The notes below the pieces were generated by a model. That model made no database searches. It was not told the DNA's origin and saw only the letters and a list, made by a program, of their open reading frames with translations. The translations under genes were made by a program, and so were the position numbers. From CAINVV01 sp963663675 (GTDB taxonomy: Bacteria; Bacteroidota; Bacteroidia; Bacteroidales; Prolixibacteraceae), in the NCBI GenBank assembly GCA_963663675.1, contig OY760498.1, forward strand, positions 2,976,001-3,040,000: a stretch of 64,000 nt of DNA, read 5' to 3'. Positions 45,653-54,432 of this stretch are shown in pieces (positions within the stretch are counted from its first letter, which is position 1; each line of letters starts with the position of its first letter).

Positions 45653-46246
45653 CTACTCGTCACGCTCTTTTTCATCCAAAAAGTAAAAATAGAGTTTCTC
45701 GATAGCTGTTCGGATTGCCTGGTTGATTGGCATCTGCGGGACAGCAAGGTCGGGGTCTATGGCCAGCAGCCGCATAAAATAGTTGCTGAAGACCGGCATC
45801 TCACCGGGGGTGGCAATTGCCATTTCGCCGGCTCTTTTCACTGCCCCAGGCTGACCACATTTGATTATTTTACAGGTAACCAGAACCGGCTGATTGTCGC
45901 GGTTCAACCTGTATCCAAATCCAAAAAGCCTGCAAATTAATCCTCTGTGCTCATAATACTGGCACCCCCACTCGCCTTTGGCATTTGCATCAGGATCAAA
46001 ACAGGCACACCAGGGATGGCTGGGATTATCCAGTTTATCCAGAAAATTATTGATGTTGCCTGATTTATAAAGCCAGGCTGCCAGTGGCATGAATTCAATG
46101 GGAGAAGCCTCAATATCTGTTTTTCGGCAGCACATCCCGCAGAAATCAGGACATTTTATGCCGCTCTCACCGGAAGTTTTGGCAATATGAAGATCCAGTT
46201 CCCTGAATACCTCTTCTACCTCTTGTATAATCCATGTTTGTCTCAT
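45653..46246 (-). CDS. YkgJ-family cysteine cluster protein
   Basis: A 197-residue cytoplasmic protein with a metal-binding cysteine set: CPDFCGMCCRKTDIE near residue 35, then HPWCACFDPD, GEWGCQYYEHRGLICRLFGFG and VTCKIIKCGQPG. This is the YkgJ/UPF0153 pattern, thought to hold zinc or an Fe-S cluster; the function is unknown. It starts 12 bases after the SpmAB-like gene's stop on the same strand, so the two are probably one operon. The stop is 24 bases from the haemoglobin gene's stop, convergent. Confidence 0.85.
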   Translation of the reverse strand: MRQTWIIQEVEEVFRELDLHIAKTSGESGIKCPDFCGMCCRKTDIEASPIEFMPLAAWLYKSGNINNFLDKLDNPSHPWCACFDPDANAKGEWGCQYYEHRGLICRLFGFGYRLNRDNQPVLVTCKIIKCGQPGAVKRAGEMAIATPGEMPVFSNYFMRLLAIDPDLAVPQMPINQAIRTAIEKLYFYFLDEKERDE

Positions 46247-46258
46247 AGTCCTGCCAGG

Positions 46259-47491
46259 TTAATGAAAAAATAGGTATCCTATAAAAAAGGCAATTATCAG
46301 ACCGACAAAATCGGCAAACAGGGAGCAAGCCAGGGCATGCCTGGTCTTTTTTATCCCGACAGATCCGAAATATACAGCAAGGATAAAAAAGGTCGAATCA
46401 GCAACACCCTGAACCGTGCAGGAAAGCCGGCCAATAAACGAATCAGCTCCGTAGGTTTTCATTGCGTCAATCATCATACCGCGGGACCCGCTCCCACTCA
46501 ATGGCTTCATCAGTGCAGTGGGCAAAGCTGCGACAAATTCAGAATTAAAACCCATGGAATCAACGATCCACTTGACTCCGGCAACCAAAAAATCCATGGC
46601 TCCGGAAGCCCTGAAAATGCCGATGGCGACAAGGATTGCAACAAGGTAGGGAATTATCCGGACCGCAGTGGTAAACCCTTCCTTTGCCCCATCAATAAAG
46701 GTTTCATAAACATTTATCCGGCTCCGCACCCCAAGAAAAATAAAAAACATGATAAGTGAAAACAGGATAATATTGCTGGCGACCTTTGAAAATATCGAAA
46801 TCTGCTCCTGTGACATATGATTCAGAGAGAGCATGAGTGAGGTCAGTACGGCAAAGGTGCCCAGCAGATATGCCATGACGGTCCTGTCCCACAGCTTGAT
46901 TTTCTGCACAATGGACACAGTAATCAGTCCTGTCATATTCGCGAAGAAGGTCGCAATCATAATTGGGATAAATACGTCGGATGGATCAGCTGCACCCATC
47001 TGTGCTCTGTAGACCATGATCGAAATCGGAATGAGGGCCATACCTGAGGCGTTCAGAACAAGAAACATAATCTGTGCGTTGGATGCAGTATCCTTTACCG
47101 GATTACTAACCTGCATCTCCTTCATAGCCTGCAGGCCCATCGGAGTGGCGGCGTTATCCAGTCCCAGCATGTTTGCAGCAAAATTAAGCATCATCGGGCC
47201 GTACGCCGGATGATTTCTCCCCAACTCAGGAAAAAGCTTGTTGAAAAACGGGCCTATCAGTTTCGAGACGATATTGACAATTCCTCCTTTTTCTCCAACC
47301 TTCATAATTCCAGACCAGAATGTCAGCACGCCGGTTAAACCCAGTGAGATTTCGAAGGCTGTTTTGGACATTTCGAAAGTGGAATTCACCATCGCAGGGA
47401 AAATATCCATGTCACCTAAGAAAATCAGCTTGAATATTGCGATTACGAAGGCAATCACGAAGAAAAAAATCCAAATGTAGTTTAATGCCAT
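46259..47491 (-). CDS. Fused SpmA-SpmB-like nucleoside recognition (gate) domain protein
   Basis: A 410-residue membrane protein with about 10 hydrophobic helices, containing two gate domains: the first (about 40-190; LGLTGVLTFWSGIMKVGEKG and HPAYGPMMLNFAANMLGLDN) matches SpmA and the second (about 235-400; VRIIPYLVAILVAIGIFR and PLSGSGSRGMMIDAM) matches SpmB. In spore formers the two are separate spore maturation proteins; in Bacteroidota the fusion is common and its cargo unknown. YkgJ follows in the same operon. Confidence 0.9.
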   Translation of the reverse strand: MALNYIWIFFFVIAFVIAIFKLIFLGDMDIFPAMVNSTFEMSKTAFEISLGLTGVLTFWSGIMKVGEKGGIVNIVSKLIGPFFNKLFPELGRNHPAYGPMMLNFAANMLGLDNAATPMGLQAMKEMQVSNPVKDTASNAQIMFLVLNASGMALIPISIMVYRAQMGAADPSDVFIPIMIATFFANMTGLITVSIVQKIKLWDRTVMAYLLGTFAVLTSLMLSLNHMSQEQISIFSKVASNIILFSLIMFFIFLGVRSRINVYETFIDGAKEGFTTAVRIIPYLVAILVAIGIFRASGAMDFLVAGVKWIVDSMGFNSEFVAALPTALMKPLSGSGSRGMMIDAMKTYGADSFIGRLSCTVQGVADSTFFILAVYFGSVGIKKTRHALACSLFADFVGLIIAFFIGYLFFH

Positions 47492-47534
47492 TCAGTCTGG
47501 AGGTAATAATCCTGGTTTCTTGTGATGGTAAAAA

Positions 47535-47565
47535 TAAAAAAATCCGGAACGTTTCCGGATTTTTT
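47535..47565 (-). terminator. Intrinsic terminator of DUF6807 gene
   Basis: Stem AATCCGGAA / TTCCGGATT around 47541-47561, framed by A and T runs. On the minus strand it is followed by TTTTTTTATTTTT. It lies about 20 bases after the DUF6807 stop. Confidence 0.9.
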
Positions 47566-47585
47566 ATCGTTGTATAAAATAGGAA

Positions 47586-48656
47586 TCAGTATTTCCCTGC
47601 AAAATCATCTGCAATGGCGTTGATAGCCTCATCCGTCAGGTCAGAACCGTTGTGAATCACAATTCTGTAACGGAAGGTGGCTGATTTCCCTGCCGGGATG
47701 CTGTAGTTCAAAGTCTCTTTCCCTTTTGAAAAGACACTCCATCCTAGCGGGTTTGCCGCAAACAATCCGTATCCCCTGGCATGCCAGTAGGTCGGATATC
47801 CAACATTTTTGGGATGATCACAGATGACAATCGCCACTTTCTCATTGCCCATTGTTCCGTTCAAATCCATCCATCTTCCCCTTGTGGACCATACGGCATC
47901 ATCCTTAATGCCTTCGCTGCTGCGGTAACTTCCTGTCACTCCCTCGTTGGTCATCGACTTCACAGTTGTAGGGTTGCCCTTTGCATCCGTAAGGATCAAC
48001 TGTTCTTTGGATGGCAGCTCCAGTTGTCGGGCAACACGAATGGCAATGACTCCTTCTTTGTTGTCAGCCATGGAAACGGGCTGTGCACCTGCAGTCAGGG
48101 TTGTAATACGGTCGAGCACCCTGGTATTACCCTGGTTGCTGAAATGCATTTCAGTCTTGTCGGTAAGAAGGGTTTTCCCGTCCGGTGTGTCCCATGTGGA
48201 AGTTGCGACCAACAAACCATGACCATTGCCTCCCTCCATCTTATCAATGCTTTTGTGGTGAATCGTACCATATTCACTTTTTTTAGCAGCCGGGATAGCT
48301 TCTGAATTGTTCCAGAAATCAAGCTTGTCTACATTACCATAATTGAACCATATCCCAACGTGATGGGGATGGTCTACTCTTTCCCCGGATCTTGGTTTCA
48401 ATGGAAACCCGCGTGTAATTTCAGTTCCGGAGGCAGTTATTACCGGGTAAAGTACCGGCTTCATTACATTTACCGGCCAGATGTATGATGTAAACAGCTT
48501 TCCGTCCATCATTACGTCAACTTTTTTCTGATCACTTTTGTCGACAAAAGTGACCTTCCCTTGTTCCTTCCCAGCAGGTTGTTTTGCAAATAGTGGTTGT
48601 GTTGGCATACAAAGCAGCAAAATAACACCAGATAATACGGTCAATTTAATTTTCAT
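47586..48656 (-). CDS. Exported DUF6807 (PmoA-like) protein
   Basis: A 356-residue exported protein; the start at 48656 gives the signal peptide MKIKLTVLSGVILLLCMPTQ ending LFAKQ, whereas a Met at 48692 would add a 12-residue polar extension. The DUF6807 family signature includes FPLKPRSGERVDHPHHVGIW, then FWNNSE, and the beta-sandwich pattern resembling carbohydrate-active or aldose-epimerase folds. The family is often labelled PmoA in databases without evidence for methane oxidation. Function unknown; probably periplasmic carbohydrate-related. A terminator follows. Confidence 0.82.
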   Translation of the reverse strand: MKIKLTVLSGVILLLCMPTQPLFAKQPAGKEQGKVTFVDKSDQKKVDVMMDGKLFTSYIWPVNVMKPVLYPVITASGTEITRGFPLKPRSGERVDHPHHVGIWFNYGNVDKLDFWNNSEAIPAAKKSEYGTIHHKSIDKMEGGNGHGLLVATSTWDTPDGKTLLTDKTEMHFSNQGNTRVLDRITTLTAGAQPVSMADNKEGVIAIRVARQLELPSKEQLILTDAKGNPTTVKSMTNEGVTGSYRSSEGIKDDAVWSTRGRWMDLNGTMGNEKVAIVICDHPKNVGYPTYWHARGYGLFAANPLGWSVFSKGKETLNYSIPAGKSATFRYRIVIHNGSDLTDEAINAIADDFAGKY

Positions 48657-48974
48657 TTGATTATATAATTTAGTTAAATAATTGATTACCATATATATAT
48701 TTTTATTAAATAATTCAAGACCCTAATTTCGTCCTGATTAATGTTTACCATTCTCTATAGAATACTTTGCAGATTATAATCCCGACAATTTAATTATTGG
48801 TAAAAATAACAAAACTCTATTTCTCAATGGCTAAAAAACCAGATTTCTCCGACAAAATAAAAAAAAGACAGGTACCGTTTTTTTCACAAAGCAATGTTGT
48901 ATTTTCACAACACAATTGATTCACCGCCAGATAACATAAACTTAATGGATCAAATTTCGTAAAACTTTGCCGGA
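48657..48974. other. 318-base AT-rich intergenic region
   Basis: Divergent promoter region between the DUF6807 gene and the membrane-protein gene. It is AT-rich, with a run of TA dinucleotides near 48692. Only a weak 6-bp hairpin near 48895-48912 is visible. No gene or exact TAnnTTTG element was found. Confidence 0.5.
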
Positions 48975-49847
48975 ATGATGAAATTACTTTTGAAAAAACC
49001 TATGTACCAACCATTGAAAAAAGCACTGATATGGATTTTCGCTGTAGCGCTAACCGTTTCTGCAGCCTTGTATCAACGATTCACCGGTCCGACTCATCCA
49101 CAGAGAATAAAAGCAGTAATTGCAGGAACCACTTATGAATTAAAATTGATCAGAACCTTTGATGGTTCAGGTGATTGCCCCATTACAATAGCTATTCCGG
49201 ACCCGGAGATATCGGGAACACTTGAGTACCGGCTTTTCGCTCAGAAAACAGATTACATAAAGCTTAGCATGACCCGTGAAGGAGAAAATCTATCGGCCTC
49301 TCTCCCGCACCAGGGAATGGCAGGCAAGCTGGAATACAGGATCACCCTGAACAAAGGGAATGAACAGGTAGCACTAAACGAAGGCAAACCTACTGTGATA
49401 AGATTCAAAGGTTATGTTCCCAACTTTATACTTCTTCCCCATATTCTAATCATGTTTCTCGCGATGTTGTTCAGCAATGTGGCTGGTTTTTTTGCCCTTT
49501 TAAAGATTCCGTTTGTAAAAATGATGAAGATCACATTGGGAACCATCTTTATTGGTGGTTTAATCATGGGCCCCTTGGTGCAAAAATACGCGTTTGATGA
49601 ACTTTGGACCGGAGTACCCTTTGGATGGGACCTGACAGATAATAAGACTCTTATTGCCTTTATCGCCTGGGTAATAGCATACCTGTTCAACCGGAAACAA
49701 AAATCAAGGTACTGGGTCGTCGCTGCCATGGTAGTTACTCTGGTCATATTTTCCATTCCTCACAGCCTTTTTGGCTCACAACTCGATCCGGAAACAGGAA
49801 AGATTATCCAAGGTGGAATTCTGCCATATTTTTCAGTAATTTTCTAA
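48975..49847 (+). CDS. Uncharacterised membrane protein
   Basis: A 290-residue protein with one N-terminal membrane helix (ALIWIFAVALTVSAALYQ), a beta-rich extracytoplasmic domain (about 40-145) that looks immunoglobulin-like, and four more helices from about 150 (FILLPHILIMFLAMLF to WVVAAMVVTLVIF). No recognised family. The exported beta-barrel gene follows 33 bases after its stop on the same strand; they may form an operon. Confidence 0.75.
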   Translation: MMKLLLKKPMYQPLKKALIWIFAVALTVSAALYQRFTGPTHPQRIKAVIAGTTYELKLIRTFDGSGDCPITIAIPDPEISGTLEYRLFAQKTDYIKLSMTREGENLSASLPHQGMAGKLEYRITLNKGNEQVALNEGKPTVIRFKGYVPNFILLPHILIMFLAMLFSNVAGFFALLKIPFVKMMKITLGTIFIGGLIMGPLVQKYAFDELWTGVPFGWDLTDNKTLIAFIAWVIAYLFNRKQKSRYWVVAAMVVTLVIFSIPHSLFGSQLDPETGKIIQGGILPYFSVIF

Positions 49848-49880
49848 AGAAAAATAAACTGATTCTTTATTACCGTCCGC

Positions 49881-50633
49881 ATGAGAAACCTTCTGTTTTC
49901 CATTGTGTTACTGCTCATCTATCTTCAGTCGTCAGCTCAGTCTGACAACTGGTATTTTTCAATTTCGATGGGCCGTTGCTGGCCAACCAGTACATTTGCT
50001 GATACCAATCCGGTAAATACTGATGCCGGCTTTGCGCTGAGAGGTTTTGCACTGAACCTCGATGCAACCTACCCGCTGAGCAGTCACTGGGGATTGAAAG
50101 GAATGGTGATGCTGAACAGCAATCCCATAGACCGGAACGGGATGGGAACTTTGATGGAAAACAGAATGAAAATGCTGGTACCTTTCAGTGAGACAGAGCG
50201 TGAATTTCTTTCTTTATCCGTAAACTCCTGGATGTCAAATAGTTTAATCTTCGGTCCTGTTTATACCATAAATTTTGACCGGCTAGCCTGGGATTTCCAG
50301 GCCATGACTGGTATGAATGTCACTTACCTTCCCGACCAGAAACTGCTTTTTGCAAATCCTGCACACAACTGGGAATATCTTCAGCGCAACACCAATACAA
50401 TTAACCTATCCATGGATTTTTTGGCCGGCACTGCCTTAAGAATGAAAGTCACAGAGAAAATCCATCTCAAACTTTCAGCAGATTACCAGTACTCTCAGTC
50501 AACAAACAAGTGGGAAGAGCTAAAGTCAGTCAAGGAGAACAATACGATAACATCAGTGCAACTAAATCGTGGAACAACAACTGTAATTAAAAATGCCGTG
50601 ATTGGATCCGTTGGATTTGTGTATTATTTGTAA
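49881..50633 (+). CDS. Predicted outer-membrane beta-barrel protein
   Basis: A 250-residue exported protein: signal MRNLLFSIVLLLIYLQSSAQ, then alternating strands with aromatic ends, ending in a hydrophobic C-terminus with Phe and Tyr (GSVGFVYYL), typical of barrels inserted by the Bam machinery. Strands such as WYFSISMGRCW and HWGLKGMVML support this. Function unknown. It follows the membrane-protein gene by 33 bases. Confidence 0.75.
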   Translation: MRNLLFSIVLLLIYLQSSAQSDNWYFSISMGRCWPTSTFADTNPVNTDAGFALRGFALNLDATYPLSSHWGLKGMVMLNSNPIDRNGMGTLMENRMKMLVPFSETEREFLSLSVNSWMSNSLIFGPVYTINFDRLAWDFQAMTGMNVTYLPDQKLLFANPAHNWEYLQRNTNTINLSMDFLAGTALRMKVTEKIHLKLSADYQYSQSTNKWEELKSVKENNTITSVQLNRGTTTVIKNAVIGSVGFVYYL

Positions 50634-50765
50634 TGATTCTGATTAAGGCAGCTCTTTGCCGGTATTTCCCCGCAAAGGCCTGGCATTAAATATCTCATCT
50701 GCTGCCAATTAATTGCAGTAAGGCAATTTTCAACAACTACTTTTTCTTAATAACAGACTAACACT

Positions 50766-52601
50766 ATGAGAACCATTATCCTTGCAGCACTGCTGGTTGG
50801 CCTGTCGTGGGCACCGGCCCATTCCCAAGCCTCAAAAAATGCATCTGATTATGATGCATTCGCCAGGTCAAGAAAAAACGATCTGAAATTAAGTACCTAT
50901 GCAACAGCACATTGCATAAAGGAAAATTTCGCAACCCGGGAAGGAAGAAATAAAGTTATCGCAACGTTAAAAAATAATGGTATTTCAAAAGTCTACCTTG
51001 AAGTATATCGCTCCGGATTGGTCCTGGCTCCGGATTCATTGAGGAAGTACATTAAATTTATCAAAGAGAACGGCTTTGAGGTAGTTGGTGGCATTGCCAC
51101 CGTACCCGGAGATGATTTTGCGAAACAACAGGAGGGTCCATTAACCTGGTGCAACTGGCAAAACAAGAAAACACAGGATGATTTCCGGGAAGTAATGAAA
51201 AACGCAGCACCTTTGTTCGACACTTTTGTCGTTGATGACTTCCTTTGTACCTGTGATACCAGTATTGAATCAAAAAATGCCAAAGGATCACAAAGCTGGT
51301 CGGATTACAGAAGGGCACTCCTTACAAGACTGCAGGAAGAAATACTGATCCGGCCTGCCAAACAAGCCAACCCCAAAATTAAGATCATCATCAAGTATCC
51401 GCAGTGGTATGACCGGTTTCATATGTTCGGCTATGATGTAGAAACCGGGCCTAAACTCTTCGATGAGGTATGGGTAGGCACAGAGACCAGGGGCCAGTAC
51501 ACCCAAAGGTTCGGCTTCGTGCAGCCATACGAAGGATTTATCAATTACCGCTGGATTTCCACTTTCGGTGGTAAAAAAATGGGCGGAGCCTGGTTTGACT
51601 TTGGTGATTGTACCGCTGAAGATTTTGTGGAGCAAGCCTACCAGTCTGTTCTGGCCGGAGCGAAGGAACTGGTTCTGTTCAGCATGTATGACCTTTTACA
51701 GAATCATCCCGGAAATCTTTTGCTTCGACATAAATTCTCAGAATTGGCTGACCTGGCAAAAGTTGTCGCTAAAAATCCGGTAGCCGGAACTGTCGGATAC
51801 AAACCTCCTCATAGTGATGCAGGTAGTGATCTCTACCTGTTGGATGGAATCGGGATGTTCGGAGTATCCCTGGTACCGGCATCTGCCTACCCTGCCGATG
51901 CTAAAGTGATCCTGTTACCAACACAGTCTGCAGCAGACAAGGATATTCTGAGAAAAATAGAAACCTCTCTAAAAAATGGGTCACGGATCGTGTTAACAAC
52001 AGGATTCCTGGCCAATTCACCGGATGGTGAGAAAATAGCCAAACTTGCCGGTATACAATGGCCGGTCACAGTAAAACCTGTAGAAGCAGCCGAAATCATC
52101 AGCCAAAATCAACCTGTTGCCATGAAGATACCACTAAAACTTGAGGCAAGTCTGAAAACCAAGGAATCAATCGTTCTGCTTGAAGCAAAAAACGGATCTG
52201 AAAGAATTCCCTTTTTACTGAAGAACAAAGAGGGAAATATCTATATTTTAAATGTTCATACTTTTTCAGAGGCCGATTTCGCAGCAGTGGGTGAAGTACT
52301 ACTGTCACCCAGGCAACTGGGAATCTACGATATGCCAAGGGAGTGGGCCAACACCCTTCGGTCTGCCTTACAACCCGCGAATCTGCCTGTCCTGGATGCT
52401 CCCGCACGGGTCTCCTTTCAGCAATTGAGCGACGACAGTTATGTCGTTCAAAACTATAACCAGGTTTCGGCAGAGGTAAAAATTATCTTGAAGCAGGATG
52501 AAAAATTGAAAGATCGCTTTTCCGGCAAAGAGATGACAATAAAAAATCACAGGATAGAAATATCCATTCCGGCAAGATCACGTGTGTGGATCGGGAAGTG
52601 A
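50766..52601 (+). CDS. Exported TIM-barrel-type putative glycoside hydrolase
   Basis: A 611-residue exported protein (signal MRTIILAALLVGLSWAPAHS). Residues about 30-350 read as a TIM barrel: strands FVVDDFLCTC, KIIIKYPQWYDR, FDEVWVGTETR, then GGAWFDFGD and ELVLFSMYD. The paired acids in VVDDF and the Glu in VGTETR are candidate catalytic groups. The region about 360-440 (DAKVILLPTQSAADKDIL) resembles the trimerisation or amidotransferase-like domain of GH42 enzymes. I cannot assign a family. The stop TGA is part of a GAGTTAT heptamer array. Confidence 0.75.
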   Translation: MRTIILAALLVGLSWAPAHSQASKNASDYDAFARSRKNDLKLSTYATAHCIKENFATREGRNKVIATLKNNGISKVYLEVYRSGLVLAPDSLRKYIKFIKENGFEVVGGIATVPGDDFAKQQEGPLTWCNWQNKKTQDDFREVMKNAAPLFDTFVVDDFLCTCDTSIESKNAKGSQSWSDYRRALLTRLQEEILIRPAKQANPKIKIIIKYPQWYDRFHMFGYDVETGPKLFDEVWVGTETRGQYTQRFGFVQPYEGFINYRWISTFGGKKMGGAWFDFGDCTAEDFVEQAYQSVLAGAKELVLFSMYDLLQNHPGNLLLRHKFSELADLAKVVAKNPVAGTVGYKPPHSDAGSDLYLLDGIGMFGVSLVPASAYPADAKVILLPTQSAADKDILRKIETSLKNGSRIVLTTGFLANSPDGEKIAKLAGIQWPVTVKPVEAAEIISQNQPVAMKIPLKLEASLKTKESIVLLEAKNGSERIPFLLKNKEGNIYILNVHTFSEADFAAVGEVLLSPRQLGIYDMPREWANTLRSALQPANLPVLDAPARVSFQQLSDDSYVVQNYNQVSAEVKIILKQDEKLKDRFSGKEMTIKNHRIEISIPARSRVWIGK

Positions 52602-52648
52602 GTTATGAGTTATGAGTTATATAATTCATAACTCATAACTCATAATTC
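52600..52648. repeat. Two facing heptamer arrays forming a 21-bp hairpin
   Basis: GAGTTAT three times (52600-52620) faces its reverse complement (52628-52648) across a 7-base loop, with one G-U wobble. The first array holds the stop of the TIM-barrel gene; the second begins 2-3 bases after the hutI stop on the other strand. It may act as a bidirectional terminator. Confidence 0.9.
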
Positions 52649-52650
52649 CT

Positions 52651-53883
52651 TTAGTGTATTTCACCGTCGAGGATGACCATCTCTATAAGGTCGGAGCTGA
52701 AAGCATAGGGAAAATACTGATAGGAAGGTATCTTTCTGGTTACAAACACATTGGCTGCCTTACCCCTGGTGATTGACCCGTATCCCTCGCCAATACCCAT
52801 CAGGTAGGCAGAATTAATGGTGGATGCATTGATAACCTCTTCAGGTTTCATTCCGTATTTGATGCAAGCCAGCGACTGCATAAATTTCATATCGCAGGAC
52901 GGCATCGAACCCGGATCAAAATCAGTGGCAATAGCCAGTGGAAGCCCGGCATCTATCATCTCTCTTGCAGATGACGTGGAAAGATTATGGAAGAAAGATG
53001 CCCCCGGCATGATAACAGGGAAAATTTCAGCAGATACCATCTGTTCAATTTTTTCCCGGGTCAATTGACCTGCTTGATCAAGTATATCCAGGCATACCGG
53101 GATATTCTCCTTATTGAGATGATTGAGCCCAAGTTCATCAGAATGAATCTTCACGTTCAAACCCTCACGTAATCCGGCCTGCAGCAAAGTCTCCGTCTCA
53201 TGCAGGGTTAAAAACTGCTGATCGTAATAAAGGTCGAGATTGTCAGCCAGCTCATCCTGTGCCAGGGAAGGAATTATGTCCAGAATATGATCGACATATC
53301 CCGATGGCGATCTCCTGAAATTTTCATGGTAAGTATGTGATCCAAGAAAGGTTGATTTAATCACCAGCGGTGTTGTCCTTTTCAATTTGCGTATTACCTG
53401 CAGCAATTTGATTTCATCCTCCGCATCCAATCCGTATCCGCTTTTAATCTCTATGGCCCCCGTACCTTTTCGTACCACCTCCTTCAAATGATCAATGGCT
53501 TGCTGGTACAAATCATCAACGGACATTTCATGCAACCTGATAAAAGAATCCGTGAAACCTAATCCTTTGGGTTTGTTTCCGGGCCCCCCGCTGGTAAAAT
53601 CCTGCAACTGGCCAAACGGATAAAGCAAGTGAGAATCAGGATCACAAAAACTGGGAAAAACCAGCCTGCCTTTGCAGTCAATTTCCATCAGTAAATCATA
53701 ATTCTCAATAACACATTCATTCAAAACATCCATCGATCCATAATCAACGATCATCTCATCGCTGGTCAGCAAGAATGCATTTTGAATCGAACTGAGCCTG
53801 CCCATATCTTTCCCTGCTAAATAATCGGGGGGAGATTCTCCGGTCTGCACCAATTCCTTGATATTAAGAAGCAATAATTCCAT
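52651..53883 (-). CDS. hutI: Imidazolonepropionase
   Basis: Hydrolyses imidazolone propionate to formiminoglutamate, the third step of histidine breakdown. 410 residues of the amidohydrolase fold. Metal and active-site features: FPSFCDPDSHLLYPFG, GTGAIEIKSGYGLD, HSDELGLNH, and ATDFDPGSMPS. The family usually begins its metal site with an HxH motif; here the matching region reads DPDSHLL, with one His replaced by Asp, which deserves checking. hutH, hutU and the formiminoglutamate genes are not in the window. Convergent with the TIM-barrel gene. Confidence 0.85.
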   Translation of the reverse strand: MELLLLNIKELVQTGESPPDYLAGKDMGRLSSIQNAFLLTSDEMIVDYGSMDVLNECVIENYDLLMEIDCKGRLVFPSFCDPDSHLLYPFGQLQDFTSGGPGNKPKGLGFTDSFIRLHEMSVDDLYQQAIDHLKEVVRKGTGAIEIKSGYGLDAEDEIKLLQVIRKLKRTTPLVIKSTFLGSHTYHENFRRSPSGYVDHILDIIPSLAQDELADNLDLYYDQQFLTLHETETLLQAGLREGLNVKIHSDELGLNHLNKENIPVCLDILDQAGQLTREKIEQMVSAEIFPVIMPGASFFHNLSTSSAREMIDAGLPLAIATDFDPGSMPSCDMKFMQSLACIKYGMKPEEVINASTINSAYLMGIGEGYGSITRGKAANVFVTRKIPSYQYFPYAFSSDLIEMVILDGEIH

Positions 53884-53993
53884 TTTTGAAATGGTTGTAA
53901 ATGAGCAAATTGGATATTAATTACTTAAAGATAAAAAATAATTGAAATATTACAACTTTTCATTATGGAATTATTTAAAAAAAAGCAAAAAAA

Positions 53994-54016
53994 AACCTGC
54001 TTGAATCAAGCAGGTT
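53994..54016 (-). terminator. Intrinsic terminator of ferredoxin gene
   Basis: A 10-bp perfect stem (53994-54003 with 54007-54016) with a 3-base loop, followed on the minus strand by a long T tract. It lies 20 bases after the ferredoxin stop. Confidence 0.93.
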
Positions 54017-54036
54017 GTCAAAAGTCTTTTGTCGTG

Positions 54037-54204
54037 TTACTCAGGCGATATAGCATCAGTTGGACATACCTCAGCACATGATCCGCAATCGGTGCAAAGT
54101 TCAGCATCAATTTTGTAGATTTCACCTTCACTGATTGCTTCAACAGGACACTCATCGATGCAAGTACCGCAAGCAATACATGCGTCAGAAATTTTATAAG
54201 CCAT
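54037..54204 (-). CDS. 2[4Fe-4S] clostridial-type ferredoxin
   Basis: A 55-residue ferredoxin. Two full cluster motifs: CIACGTCIDECP and CTDCGSCAEVCP (CX2CX2CX3CP twice), with the short sequence MAYKISD before the first and DAISPE after the second. A low-potential electron carrier, probably serving pyruvate:ferredoxin oxidoreductase, hydrogenase or Rnf-type enzymes, none of which lie here. It is a single-gene unit with a TACTTTTG promoter element 48 bases upstream and a strong terminator. A near-palindromic Fur-like site lies 57 bases beyond the promoter. Confidence 0.97.
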   Translation of the reverse strand: MAYKISDACIACGTCIDECPVEAISEGEIYKIDAELCTDCGSCAEVCPTDAISPE

Positions 54205-54252
54205 AACTTAATTTATTGGTTTAACTGAAATTTGAATTCAAGATTGTCAGTG

Positions 54253-54260
54253 CAAAAGTA
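54253..54260 (-). promoter_or_regulatory. TAnnTTTG -7 element, ferredoxin
   Basis: TACTTTTG on the minus strand, 48 bases before the ferredoxin start. Confidence 0.55.
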
Positions 54261-54317
54261 TAAAGCTTTGTGTGAAATAAAAATTTTAGACTGAAATTTA
54301 AGCCAATAGAAAAATAT

Positions 54318-54332
54318 TTAGAATGATTCCAA
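54318..54332. promoter_or_regulatory. Fur/PerR-like near-palindrome upstream of ferredoxin
   Basis: TTAGAATGATTCCAA, one base from the perfect palindrome seen at 20524-20538. It is 57 bases upstream of the -7 element, a spacing similar to that at the ChaN-like gene. Confidence 0.3.
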
Positions 54333-54432
54333 TACTTCGACAGGTATCACGAATATCAGGGTGAAAGTGATTAAACTAAAACAGACAGGCAAAATAACTT
54401 ATCACCTGACCAGTTTAAAACCTGTGCCATTA

